A stretch of DNA of 64,000 bases. Source: Planctomycetota bacterium. GTDB taxonomy: Bacteria; Planctomycetota; Planctomycetia; Pirellulales; Lacipirellulaceae. How positions within the stretch are numbered: position 1 is the stretch's first letter; every line of letters begins with the position of its first letter. This document shows, piece by piece, positions 26,083 to 36,336 of the stretch. Location: NCBI GenBank assembly GCA_029259945.1, contig JAJDEF010000022.1:400211-464210 (forward strand). Direction: 5' to 3'. The translations under genes and the position numbers were made by a program. A model generated the notes under the pieces. The model had not been told where the DNA came from, searched no databases, and saw only the letters and a list, made by a program, of their open reading frames with translations.

Positions 26083-27402
26083 ATGTCTCTTGCCTCGACT
26101 TTGCTTTCCTTGAGCATGGTTTTCGCACTAGTGACGAGTCTCGCCGGCTGTCGATCAGCGCGCGACAATCAGATTGACATCCTCGAACGCGAGCTACGAA
26201 GCCAAGAAGATTACATCTACGAACTCGAGGATTACATCGTCGAGTACTCCGACAAGTTACAAGATTGCCGTTGTACACATCCTCCCCACAAAACCGTGGT
26301 TCATCAAAAAACCTCGAGCCCCGATCTCGTGGACGCTAAACCACTCGAAGATGTCGACGACTACACCGTCCACCAACCGACATCCGAAGAGCCCGCTGAG
26401 GTGCCAATGCCGGAACCTGATCCGCCAAAGGCCCAGCCGCTAAAAGAAAGTCAGCCTCTGCCTGAAGACATCGAAGTGCCCAACCTAGAGTTCGAACTGG
26501 ACGAACCCGTCAGCCAACGTGCCATGCCCCAAGACCAGCTTGAAGTCGCCCAGGCCATGTTTGACGAAGACGAGGTCGACGGACAATTCATTTTTATCCC
26601 CGACCCCTCTGCAAATGAAGAGTTCGAGATGGCTGCCGATACCCTTATCGAAGATCCGCAGCTTGTTGAGGCTGCTTACGAAGAGCAAGAAGAAATGAAG
26701 GTTTACGGCCAAGCAAAGCGGATTGTGATCACCGAGGTTCTCCGAGGCGGCGAGCGCGAAGGTTCGCCACAAACGCTGCTCACGGTTGTCGAAGCACGAG
26801 ATTCCAAAAACGAACCCGCCGAACTCGACGGCATGGTCTCACTCATGGTGATGACCACCGACAAGACCCGACCGAAACGACTCCGACGGTGGGACTTCAG
26901 CGAAGAAGAAACCCTCTCGTCCTGGCAGCTCTCGCATCTAGGCGATGGCTTACACCTGGAGCTGCCGTTGGGCGAAGCTCCTTTGCCCAATGAGCCGGTC
27001 GAACTATGGGCTCGCCTAATGACCAACGACGGCCGCAAGTTGCTTGCCCGCCTACCCTTCAGCCAATCGGCCCTGGTCACCATCGACAATCGGCCAGATC
27101 CCGTCGACCAAGCCCTGGCCGAGGCCGTCCCACTCGAAAGCCAAGCAACCGAACTGCCCCAAGCGGTAGTCGTCATCGAGCCAGAAAAACCAGCTGCCGA
27201 CGGCCCCCAATGGCGAGCCTCCAAAGAAGCAGCCCAAGACGGTCGCGCCACAACCAACGGCTGGCAAGCAAGTCAGCAGTACGACACGCAAGTGCAGCAA
27301 GCCGCCACCACCTCGCACTCCACAAAAACGCCCGTCTGGACCACCGGACGAAGCGCCACAAGCAAGGTTTCAAATTCGAGCCGTTGGTCGAAGCAGCGTT
27401 AA
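26083..27402 (+). CDS. Lipoprotein with coiled-coil N-terminus, hypothetical
   Basis: A 439-residue predicted lipoprotein. The N-terminus MSLASTLLSLSMVFALVTSL ends in the lipobox LAGC, so the mature protein would be anchored at Cys23. Next is a heptad-rich helix (ERELRSQEDYIYELEDYIVE) typical of planctomycete envelope lipoproteins, then a Pro/Glu-rich acidic linker to about residue 200, a folded beta-rich domain (about 215-345) and a low-complexity Ala/Gln/Ser tail ending SSRWSKQR. The frame is open to 26056, but ATG 26083 gives the clean signal sequence. No family recognised; a structural envelope role is only a guess. Confidence 0.72.
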   Translation: MSLASTLLSLSMVFALVTSLAGCRSARDNQIDILERELRSQEDYIYELEDYIVEYSDKLQDCRCTHPPHKTVVHQKTSSPDLVDAKPLEDVDDYTVHQPTSEEPAEVPMPEPDPPKAQPLKESQPLPEDIEVPNLEFELDEPVSQRAMPQDQLEVAQAMFDEDEVDGQFIFIPDPSANEEFEMAADTLIEDPQLVEAAYEEQEEMKVYGQAKRIVITEVLRGGEREGSPQTLLTVVEARDSKNEPAELDGMVSLMVMTTDKTRPKRLRRWDFSEEETLSSWQLSHLGDGLHLELPLGEAPLPNEPVELWARLMTNDGRKLLARLPFSQSALVTIDNRPDPVDQALAEAVPLESQATELPQAVVVIEPEKPAADGPQWRASKEAAQDGRATTNGWQASQQYDTQVQQAATTSHSTKTPVWTTGRSATSKVSNSSRWSKQR

Positions 27403-27419
27403 GAGAATCAGCGCACAAC

Positions 27420-27447
27420 AAAGCCGTGGGGGTGCCCCCACGGCTTT
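27420..27447. terminator. Bidirectional terminator between lipoprotein and GAPDH genes
   Basis: A 13-bp perfect stem AAAGCCGTGGGGG/CCCCCACGGCTTT with a minimal loop. It lies between two convergent genes, 18 bases past one stop and about 27 past the other, and has A-rich and T-rich ends usable in both directions. Confidence 0.85.
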
Positions 27448-27474
27448 ATTCTTGAAACCACGTTTGAGATTTTG

Positions 27475-28506
<1,032 letters not shown>

Positions 28507-28717
28507 TCACTAAACTAAATCTACCGCCCACAATGCCACTTCGGCATCGGGGCAAAATATCAAATTAGGCCGGAAAACTGGGGGACACCGCCCCCTGTCG
28601 GCCATCATCATTGGAAACCGAACCCGCCATTGTACTGCCATTAAGCAGGCTCAACAACCACCCGCCGAACCCCTCAGAACGTTGACGGCAGCCCTCCCCG
28701 TCCAGTAGCCTGAATCC

Positions 28718-29545
28718 ATGACCAACAGCACTCCCGCCCCAGAAAATCCGCCTCGCCCCAAGCGGATCACCGTCCCCAAGTTTTCTGCTCTCAAAGAGTC
28801 TACGCAAAAAATCACGATGATCACAGCTTACGACTACCCGATGGCCCGACTGGTCGACGAAGCGGGGGTCGAGGGCGTGTTGGTAGGCGATAGCATGTCG
28901 ATGGTGGTCCAAGGGCATGAAAACACCTTGCCCGTCACGCTCGACGAAATGATCTACCACGCCGAGATGGTCGGCCGCGCTGTCAATCGGGCCTTGGTGG
29001 TAGTCGACATGCCGTTTCCTAGCTATCACCTCGGTACCCACAAGGCAATTGAAAACGCCGGGCGGATTCTTAAAGAAACTCGCTGCCAAGCGGTCAAGCT
29101 AGAAGGTGGCGCCGACCAAGCCGAAACCATTGCCGCGTTAGTTTCTGCCGGCATCCCAGTCATGGCCCATTGCGGCCTGCGTCCTCAAAGCGTCCATCAG
29201 CTGGGAGGCTACCGAGTCCAGCGCGACGAAAATGCTTTGCTGAACGATGCGCGTACCGCCGAGCAAGCTGGCGCGTTTGCGGTCGTGCTGGAATGTGTCC
29301 CGGCAGACATCGCTAAAAAAATCACCAAGCATATCTCGATCCCCACCATCGGCATCGGTGCTGGCCCCGATTGCGATGGCCAAGTCCTCGTGCTGCACGA
29401 TGTGCTCGGGCTCAATTGCGACTACGTCCCGCGATTTGTAAAAGCCTACGCCAATCTGCAAGAAGATATCACCAACGCCGTACGCCAATATCGCAACGAA
29501 GTCCGCGATGGCCAGTTCCCAGGGCCAGAACATGGCTACAAGTAG
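28718..29545 (+). CDS. panB: 3-methyl-2-oxobutanoate hydroxymethyltransferase
   Basis: A 275-residue PanB making ketopantoate from 2-oxoisovalerate and methylene-tetrahydrofolate, the first step of pantothenate synthesis. The ITMITAYDYPMARL strand, LVGDSMSMVVQGHENT, AVKLEGG, MAHCGLRPQSVHQLGGY and the catalytic VLECVPADIA (Glu) are all present, along with IGIGAGPDCDGQVLVLHD. The start has an extra Pro-rich leader of about 20 residues. panC and panD are not adjacent. Confidence 0.96.
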   Translation: MTNSTPAPENPPRPKRITVPKFSALKESTQKITMITAYDYPMARLVDEAGVEGVLVGDSMSMVVQGHENTLPVTLDEMIYHAEMVGRAVNRALVVVDMPFPSYHLGTHKAIENAGRILKETRCQAVKLEGGADQAETIAALVSAGIPVMAHCGLRPQSVHQLGGYRVQRDENALLNDARTAEQAGAFAVVLECVPADIAKKITKHISIPTIGIGAGPDCDGQVLVLHDVLGLNCDYVPRFVKAYANLQEDITNAVRQYRNEVRDGQFPGPEHGYK

Positions 29546-29556
29546 CTACGTGTTTC

Positions 29557-30021
29557 TCACCGATGCAATTGGCAAGCATCGCTATCGCAAGTTTCCGTTC
29601 CGCTAAGTCGATAACGATTCCGCGCAATCCAACGGTAGAGAGGTCGCCAAACAAGCATGCTGCCGGGGAAGTAAAGAAAGGGCGAAGCCCACCAAAGGCG
29701 GCGTAGGCGGCGGCTCAAATGGCGAATCGCTTCGGGGCCCCAATGTTGCCGCCCCTCGACGTCGACGATGCACATTTCTTCCATCAATCGATCGGCCGAC
29801 ATATCGGGCCAGCGCCGCGCAACCTCGACATCGTGCAACGACAGATAGCTCAGCTTCTGCTGGCAATCCCACCACGGCAACTTTCTAACCTGACCCGTGC
29901 AAATACGACAGTTCCCATCGTAAATCACCACATCGGCATCAGACCGGTCGGTCGGGCAGGGCAGGGTAGTGCTAGAATCTGTGGACATTGAAATTCGACT
30001 ATTCTGGGTTTTCACCCTCAT
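29557..30021 (-). CDS. DCC family thiol-disulfide oxidoreductase-like protein (DUF393)
   Basis: A small thioredoxin-like protein. Its core VVIYDGNCRICTGQVRKL gives the family name motif D-G-x-C-x-x-C, followed by the LSLHDVEVARRWPDMSADRL segment, the hallmark G-P-E-A-I block, and a WASPFLYFPG stretch. Up to 154 residues; an ATG at 29988 gives a shorter form of 143, and neither start has a clear ribosome site. Function of the family is poorly known; a redox role is inference. It converges with panB, with only 11 bases between stops. Confidence 0.82.
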   Translation of the reverse strand: MRVKTQNSRISMSTDSSTTLPCPTDRSDADVVIYDGNCRICTGQVRKLPWWDCQQKLSYLSLHDVEVARRWPDMSADRLMEEMCIVDVEGRQHWGPEAIRHLSRRLRRLWWASPFLYFPGSMLVWRPLYRWIARNRYRLSGTETCDSDACQLHR

Positions 30022-30192
30022 CGATCACAGGATCACCGCATTCCAACGTGACTCACTAACGTAAGATCGGTAGAATGTGGGGTACTAGAGCCGATTTCAA
30101 AACGCCAAAAAAGCATCCCACGGCCGGAGATTTTCGTGCCAAGAGTGGGTTTTGAAACCGGCTGTACAAATTGTACCCCAGGAACCGCGGCA

Positions 30193-31839
30193 ATGGATCA
30201 GATACTTGAGCAAGTGGCACGTGCCCGACGGCGTTTGTCGCTCGAACTGTTTCTCAATCGGCTCATTCGGTGCTGGTTTGTCGGCATGATCGTTGCGTTC
30301 GTTGCCATTGCTTTGCCCAGAATCGTAACGATTGCAAACTTGCCCAGCCGCTGGGAGCTTTTCTGCGGAATCGTCGGACTCGTTGGCGGGCTGCTCGTCG
30401 CCTCAGTTTGGACACTCCTGCGAGGACGTACCGAGCTAGAAGCCGCCGTCGAAATCGATCGCCGATACAATCTGCGCGAACGAGTTGCCAGCAGCCTATC
30501 GCTCTCGCCCGCAAATGCAGAAACTCCCGCGGGACAAGCTTTGGTGAACGATGCCATCCGGTCGCTTCGTCGGGTCGATATCGACGAAAAATTCCGCATT
30601 CAATTTCACCGCCGAGCCTGGCTACCGCTGGTTCCTGCAATGTTGGCCTTCCTGTTAGCCGCGTTTGTTGACAATCACGAAGCACAAAGCAGCATCGACC
30701 CGCAAGCCAAGCGCGCAGCCCAAGAACAACTCGACAACGCCGCAAAAATGCTACGCAAACGGATGACAGAGCGCCGCAAGCAAGCGGCGAAGAAGGGGCT
30801 CAAAAATGCCGAAGGTTTATTCCGCGAGTTAGAACGACAAACCGAGGAAATAGCGCAGGCGCGTGATGCCGATCGCAAAAAAACGCTCGTAAAAATCAAC
30901 GACCTTGCGAAGCAACTCGCGCAACGACGTCAGCAATTAGGCGGAGAACAACAACTGCGTAAGCAACTTCAAAAACTCAATAACTTGAGCCGCGGCCCAG
31001 CAGATAAAGCCATCAACGCGATGAAAAAAGGGGATTGGAAAACTGCCATACAAGAATTTAACAAACTGAAAAAACAGCTAGAAAACAGCAGTCTCGACGA
31101 AACCGAAAAAAAAGAGCTTGAGCAACAGCTCAACCAGCTGAAAGAACAGTTGGCCGCTGCCGCCCAAGCCCGCCAACAGGCAATCGAAAAACTAAAGAAA
31201 CAAATCGAGCAAGAGCGCCAACAAGGCAACCTGTCTCGCGCCGGCGAGCTGCAACAAAAGCTCGACCAAATGCAGCAACAACAACAGCAAATGAATCAGA
31301 TGAATGCTCTCGCACAAAAATTGGGCGTGTGCCAACAATGCATGAACCGAGGCGATACTTCCGGCGCAGCCCAGGCGCTCGGCGAAATGATGCAACAGAT
31401 GCAGCAGATCGAACAAGCCATGCAAGAGGGCGAGTTGCTCGACATGGCGATGGATCAATTGCAAATGGCCAAAGATGCAATGGGCTGCAAGCAATGCCAA
31501 GGCCAAGGGTGTCAGGCGTGTCAGGGCGGTGGGAACCAATTTAGCGAAGAGTCTCGCAACGGAATGGGGGCAGGGCGCGGATTTGGCCCACGACCAGACG
31601 AAGAGAACCCCACCAATTTCCGCGATTCACGGGTTCGTCAAAACACGGGCCGCGGCGCCGCTGTCCTTACCGGCGAAGCGGACGGCCCGAACCGCCGGGG
31701 CATGGTCGTCGAAACAATCAAAGAACAAATGGAAGCCCAAAGCAGCGTCGAGGCCGATCCCGTGGTCGTCGAAAAACTCCCCAAGGCCTACCGCGAGCAT
31801 GCGGAAGAATTCTTCAATAGCTTGAGAGAAGGCCGTTAA
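30193..31839 (+). CDS. Large coiled-coil membrane protein with CxxC zinc-finger-like segment, hypothetical
   Basis: A 548-residue protein in four parts. Two membrane helices lie at about 33-85 (LIRCWFVGMIVAFVAIALPR and a Gly-rich partner) and a third near 155-175. From about 185 to 430 it is almost entirely Gln/Lys/Glu/Arg helix, a long predicted coiled coil. A short Cys-rich block (CKQCQGQGCQACQGG, about 435-450) resembles DnaJ-type zinc repeats, and a Cys pair (GVCQQCM) precedes it. A disordered Gly/Arg stretch and a short C-terminal helix end it. The first half resembles the DUF4175 layout. The frame is open to 30136, but ATG 30193 matches AGGA spacing. Function unknown. Confidence 0.7.
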   Translation: MDQILEQVARARRRLSLELFLNRLIRCWFVGMIVAFVAIALPRIVTIANLPSRWELFCGIVGLVGGLLVASVWTLLRGRTELEAAVEIDRRYNLRERVASSLSLSPANAETPAGQALVNDAIRSLRRVDIDEKFRIQFHRRAWLPLVPAMLAFLLAAFVDNHEAQSSIDPQAKRAAQEQLDNAAKMLRKRMTERRKQAAKKGLKNAEGLFRELERQTEEIAQARDADRKKTLVKINDLAKQLAQRRQQLGGEQQLRKQLQKLNNLSRGPADKAINAMKKGDWKTAIQEFNKLKKQLENSSLDETEKKELEQQLNQLKEQLAAAAQARQQAIEKLKKQIEQERQQGNLSRAGELQQKLDQMQQQQQQMNQMNALAQKLGVCQQCMNRGDTSGAAQALGEMMQQMQQIEQAMQEGELLDMAMDQLQMAKDAMGCKQCQGQGCQACQGGGNQFSEESRNGMGAGRGFGPRPDEENPTNFRDSRVRQNTGRGAAVLTGEADGPNRRGMVVETIKEQMEAQSSVEADPVVVEKLPKAYREHAEEFFNSLREGR

Positions 31840-31853
31840 GCTCCGCTAGACGC

Positions 31854-31924
31854 TGTGGGAGGCGTCTCCGACGCCGATTGAGGCGGAATTAGCCACTTCT
31901 GGGCGTCGAGAGGCGCCTCCCACA
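31854..31924. repeat. REP-like palindrome
   Basis: Arms TGTGGGAGGCGTCTCCGACG and its near-perfect inverse (ending GGCGCCTCCCACA) enclose about 25 bases. It sits 15 bases past a stop codon and could act as a terminator-like or mRNA-stabilising hairpin, though it has no T run. Confidence 0.65.
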
Positions 31925-32081
31925 AGGCTCCCCTATCGCCAGGATATAGGAAATTCTGGCGAATTGGCGTAGGACAGATAAAATGGGCGCCATATACTTT
32001 TGGGGTAGAAATGCACTTCGCTTGGTTCACCTGCGAACCACCGCATTTCATGGCTGAAAGAATGTGAAGGGGGAACCTCAC

Positions 32082-34358
32082 GTGCAACAAGCTTTTACCC
32101 GTCTCATCGTCGCACTGCTCATCGCAGTTTGGGCGAGTGGCAATTCCTCGATCGGCAACGCCGAATCAACATCCAACGAGGTCTCCTCGCTGCAAGCGGC
32201 GTTGGCCGATTTAGACCAATGGATTGGCGACGAAGCGAACGGACAAAAGTGGCGAAAGTTTTTGGCGACCGCCGCTTTGCAAAAGCAGATCGCCGCCGGC
32301 AGCGGTGCCGATCCCGCGGTGGTTTCGCAAGTGCTCGCGAAATATCGGTCGGGGGCCCTGGGCCTAGAGAAGCCACGATTCGTCAAGGTTCGTCAAGAAA
32401 TCGATCAATGGCTCACAGCACTCCGCGGGCAATATGCCAACGATTTAGCAAAGATGGCTTGGGCATCGCGTGGCGACTACAACCCCGCCGCCATAGCAGG
32501 CCGCCTGCCAGCCCTTCGCACCGAGCTACGCACCACCGCCCAACAGTTGGAACAAAAACTGGGCACCAGCTCCGAGCTTGCCCAGGGTTGGAAACGATAC
32601 CTCAAATGGGAATTGCTCGAGCTGCATTTCAACGACGCGGTAAAAGTTCGAGGCGAATCGCTGGCGAATCTTGATGTGGTCTTAAAACGCTTTCGCTCCA
32701 ACCGACCCGGCTTAGAGCATCCGGCTTTCCTAGAAACCGCAGCCGCCCTTTCTAGCTATCGCGATATGGTTGCTTGGCACGAAAAAGTTCGCCAAGTGGC
32801 AAAACGGTCCCGCAAAAAACGTAGCCTAGCGAGCGTTGAACTTCGAACCTACACCATGCAGTTGCTCGGCTTGAAAAAGGCGTTAACTCAACATCAAGAA
32901 GAAGCAACCGTCGAAACCACACGCAAAATTGCTGAAACGCTGGGGCTGATCGAAACTCTCCAACAATCGCCGCAGTTGGTCGCTGCCATGCGGAAACGTT
33001 ATGCGCAGCCGAATCTACTGACCTCTGTCTCAGAAGAAGCAATCCGTCAACTTGCCCAACGCCCCGTGCAAGATACGCAACCTGTTCGCGACGTCATTCT
33101 TGGCGCGCAGATTCGAGGGACGGCAGTCTCTACTGGTTTTTTAACGCTCGAAACTTTCTCGGCTACCGACCATATCGAAATCGAAGCCCAAATCGCCGGC
33201 AACATTCACTCGAACACGACGGGCTACAAAAAACCGGTCGTCATTACGAGTCAGGGGAACACGTCCTTTGTTTCCACCAAACGATTGCTGCTCTCCGACG
33301 GCCAATTCCTGCTCCTACCCGCCTGCACTTCGGCAAATACGAAGAATCAAGTCTGTTCGATCCATAAGACCGGCGGTCAATTCGCCCGTCAACTCATCGA
33401 GCGGATCGCCTGGAAACAGGTAAAAAAGAAGAAGTCGCAAAGCCAGGCGATTGCTTCGCAGCACGCCGAGCAGAAAATCTCAAAGAAGTTCAACCAACAA
33501 ATTGGCGAAGCCATTTCCCAAGCCCGCCAAAAGTACGATGAAAAAGTACGAGCCGCGTTAATCCGGACGGGAATGTTTCCCCAAGAGTTGAATTTTGCTT
33601 CGACCGACAGTTCGATTCATATCGAAGCTAGGCTGGCTTCCTACGAACAAGTTTCCACCGACCAAGCGGCGGTCGAACTTCCATCGAACAACGATTTCTC
33701 GATTCAAATCCATGAAACCGCCATCAATAATTTCCTGCCCACCCTCTTAGGTGGTCTTGCCGTTCAACAAAACTCCGAAGACGCGCCGCCGCAACTCACA
33801 GGCAATGCTCTCCCGTGGCTCAAAAAACTGGTAAAGAAAAAGAGCGAAGAACGACAAACGACCCCCGACGCTTCATCCGATGAGTCGGACGAGGAGGTCG
33901 CCTCCGACTTCAAACCCTTCTCCATCCTTCTCGATCATGCATATCCGCTAAGCGTGAGTTTCGACGGCCAGCAACTGAACGTTCGCATTCGCGTGGCCGA
34001 AATGAAAACTATCGAAGAAGGCGAAGAAACCATCCGCACCGGCTGGGACTTCTTGGTCTCCTACGCCATCGTCCAAGACGGCAATCAAGTAACCCTCAAT
34101 CGCGTCGGCGAAGTAGAAGCCTTCCCAACTGGCTTCGACCCTCGCTGGGATGCCAAACTCACCAGCGAACAAGTCGCCACGCGAGGTGCTTTGACAAAGA
34201 TACTCAAAAATCGATCCAAGCAAGGCAAAGGTTTCCCCGAAAAAATCGTCCTCCCCGAACTAGAAATCCCCCGGCCCGAAAAAGCAAACCTCATCCCCAT
34301 CCTACAACACCTCGAATCTGGCAACGGCTGGCTAACCATCGGTTACCAACTACCATAG
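32082..34358 (+). CDS. Large exported hypothetical protein
   Basis: A 758-residue protein with an N-terminal signal peptide (MQQAFTRLIVALLIAVWASG, cleavage near GNAES). The rest is soluble: a helical N-terminal half (about 30-320) and a beta-richer C-terminal half, with a disordered acidic linker (DASSDESDEEVASDF) near 600. The long frame begins at GTG 32064, but GTG 32082 has AAGGGGG eight bases upstream and gives a proper signal peptide. It follows the coiled-coil gene by 240 bases on the same strand. No family recognised; length and style fit large lineage-specific planctomycete envelope proteins. Confidence 0.7.
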   Translation: MQQAFTRLIVALLIAVWASGNSSIGNAESTSNEVSSLQAALADLDQWIGDEANGQKWRKFLATAALQKQIAAGSGADPAVVSQVLAKYRSGALGLEKPRFVKVRQEIDQWLTALRGQYANDLAKMAWASRGDYNPAAIAGRLPALRTELRTTAQQLEQKLGTSSELAQGWKRYLKWELLELHFNDAVKVRGESLANLDVVLKRFRSNRPGLEHPAFLETAAALSSYRDMVAWHEKVRQVAKRSRKKRSLASVELRTYTMQLLGLKKALTQHQEEATVETTRKIAETLGLIETLQQSPQLVAAMRKRYAQPNLLTSVSEEAIRQLAQRPVQDTQPVRDVILGAQIRGTAVSTGFLTLETFSATDHIEIEAQIAGNIHSNTTGYKKPVVITSQGNTSFVSTKRLLLSDGQFLLLPACTSANTKNQVCSIHKTGGQFARQLIERIAWKQVKKKKSQSQAIASQHAEQKISKKFNQQIGEAISQARQKYDEKVRAALIRTGMFPQELNFASTDSSIHIEARLASYEQVSTDQAAVELPSNNDFSIQIHETAINNFLPTLLGGLAVQQNSEDAPPQLTGNALPWLKKLVKKKSEERQTTPDASSDESDEEVASDFKPFSILLDHAYPLSVSFDGQQLNVRIRVAEMKTIEEGEETIRTGWDFLVSYAIVQDGNQVTLNRVGEVEAFPTGFDPRWDAKLTSEQVATRGALTKILKNRSKQGKGFPEKIVLPELEIPRPEKANLIPILQHLESGNGWLTIGYQLP

Positions 34359-34490
34359 CCCGCCCATCCTGGCCGGAGTAACGGGTAACGAGTAGGCTTG
34401 GAAAATGGTTAAATACTATTTGCAAATAGTTCTTCTCCTGGGTCTTTTGTGGGGGGCCCGATTGGTGTTCCACACGAACAGAGGTGCAGG

Positions 34491-35276
34491 ATGAGAGATC
34501 AAATCGATGCCGATCGCAAGCAGAAAATCCAGGAGGCGTTACTCGGCGCCAACACTGGCTGCCTGTTGAACTTTCCACTGTTGTTTGGCCTACCAATCGT
34601 GGGGATCGGCGGATTCTTTGTGTACCTGGGTCTGAACAAGATGCACGAGCAAGCCCAGTTAAATGACGTCGTGATCAGCGTCCCAGCAACCATCGATTCT
34701 AGCGAGGTCCGGCAGTCGACCACAAAAACGGGACCGGATGTGGCCAGTACAACGACTTCGTATTGGGCCGAAATCGAATTCACCTATGAACATGATGGCA
34801 AAGAGCAAAAATCAAACAGAGTCTGGCCCATTGGAGAAGGTGGGAATGAGGAAGACATACTCGCAATTGTTGAACGCTATCCTCCGGACGCACAAGTCAT
34901 GGTGTTCGTAGACTCAGAAGATCCTGGCCGGGCGTTCCTCGAGAAGCGATGGAGCCAGATGCCCTACGTATCGGTGAGCATCGGTTGCCTACCGGCTGTG
35001 TTCGTTACAGCTTTGTGCGTTCTGGTTGCCGGCTGGAAGCGTCCAGGAATAGCAATGCTGAGCAGCTTAGTTGTCGGGGTGATCGTGATCTTCCTGACGG
35101 TGTTGGCGGGCGAACACTACCTGAGGAATGTGCCGCCGAGTGATCGCGTGTGGTGGATGTGGCTAGTACTTGCTGGATCCTGCGTCCTAGTACTTGGACT
35201 GATGGCTGCGGTAATCAAGGCAAGGTGGCTTAACCGGCTATATCTAGAGGCCACCGAAGCTGCTGAATCTAGTTGA
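34491..35276 (+). CDS. DUF3592 domain-containing membrane protein
   Basis: A 261-residue protein. One helix (about 22-45) is followed by an extracytoplasmic beta domain with the DUF3592 pattern (VPATIDSSEVRQS, then WAEIEFTYEHDGKEQKSNRV, then YPPDAQVMVFVDSEDPGRAF), and three more helices (about 162-185, 193-213, 225-247). The ATG at 34491 follows GAGGTGCAGG at good distance; the longer frame from 34449 is unlikely. No function known for the family. Confidence 0.8.
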   Translation: MRDQIDADRKQKIQEALLGANTGCLLNFPLLFGLPIVGIGGFFVYLGLNKMHEQAQLNDVVISVPATIDSSEVRQSTTKTGPDVASTTTSYWAEIEFTYEHDGKEQKSNRVWPIGEGGNEEDILAIVERYPPDAQVMVFVDSEDPGRAFLEKRWSQMPYVSVSIGCLPAVFVTALCVLVAGWKRPGIAMLSSLVVGVIVIFLTVLAGEHYLRNVPPSDRVWWMWLVLAGSCVLVLGLMAAVIKARWLNRLYLEATEAAESS

Positions 35277-35378
35277 GTGGAATTAAAAGTTAGTAGAGGG
35301 CGTGCTCGCCGCATTATTTGGTGCGTTACAAAGGAACAATGCGCTCAAGCTGATATCGAACGTACCGCTTTTCTAAAA

Positions 35379-36164
35379 TCATGTGCCTGACAAACTATCG
35401 CGTTTCTGTATCCCCCTTGTAGAACGCGTCCTTTTCCACGTAATACCAGTGCACATCAAGGCCGAAAGCAGGAGGAGGCTACTTGTTGGCTCGGGGACTG
35501 CAGCTGCATTGTGTTGAAAAGAGACCCATTCTGAGATTCCGTGTGCAACAGTCGTATTATTGCCAAAGAAGATACGTTCTTCGCTGCCGTAGTTGGCGTT
35601 GTCGGTAATCAGAACGTGGCTCAATACCAGCGAATTGTCCTGGAACAGGGAAATGGCACTACCGGAACTTAGCCCCGCTACTTCTATTCGATAATCATGG
35701 AAAATCGAATCCGTATCAATGTTTGCCGATGGACCTTGAAATCCTCCCGAGGTGAGAAAGAAAACTTCGTCAATTCCGATATAGACGACGTTTCCTACGC
35801 TGCTTTGTGTGGTAATGCCAACGGCAGCCCCAGTTCTAAGGGTAGGGAAGGAGGTGCTGTGGGAATCCATTCGCATGCTGAATTCAATGACCGGAGCCGT
35901 CGGCATGGCTAATGCCGGGCCATTCATTGAATAAACCATCAACTCACTATCAAGACCTGTATCTAAGGTCAATATTCCCGACGACAAAATCGGGGCGTTG
36001 CTTGCTGTGTCAACGAGGGAATAAGGGGTTCCGATTTGCTCTGGTTTCAAACCCGAACTTGCTTCCCAAATAACTGTATCTGCACGAACGTCTAGGGTGA
36101 AAAAAAGACAAGTCGTTACGATTGTCAAAACAAAGGCAGAATATCTATGCGTCAGCGTGTTCAT
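35379..36164 (-). CDS. PEP-CTERM sorting domain protein, exported
   Basis: A 261-residue secreted protein. It has an N-terminal signal peptide (about 1-28), a beta-rich body of the lectin/laminin-G-like type, and a C-terminal VPEPTSSLLLLSALMCTGI helix followed by a basic WKRTR, the tripartite PEP-CTERM signal read by exosortase. The tail after the basic cluster is about 14 residues longer than usual. GAGG sits five bases before the ATG at 36164. No exosortase is in the window. A short spacer separates it from the UvrA gene. Confidence 0.82.
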   Translation of the reverse strand: MNTLTHRYSAFVLTIVTTCLFFTLDVRADTVIWEASSGLKPEQIGTPYSLVDTASNAPILSSGILTLDTGLDSELMVYSMNGPALAMPTAPVIEFSMRMDSHSTSFPTLRTGAAVGITTQSSVGNVVYIGIDEVFFLTSGGFQGPSANIDTDSIFHDYRIEVAGLSSGSAISLFQDNSLVLSHVLITDNANYGSEERIFFGNNTTVAHGISEWVSFQHNAAAVPEPTSSLLLLSALMCTGITWKRTRSTRGIQKRDSLSGT

Positions 36165-36336
36165 GACAACCTCGCACAATCAAAATGGGGCACTCGAGAC
36201 TATTGTAAGCAAAAGGACAGACGTTCCACGCATTTTTATCCAAGATTTTTAGGGAGGGTTAACCGGACAGGGCAATATTGGGACTTGGTGAGGCATTTGG
36301 TTTTTTCACCCGTAGCAATAAACTTGGCCGAAATCC

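Noticed and set aside
25964..26278. Minus-strand Arg/Cys-rich frame
   Set aside because: Overlaps the lipoprotein start with its clear lipobox; composition looks non-coding.
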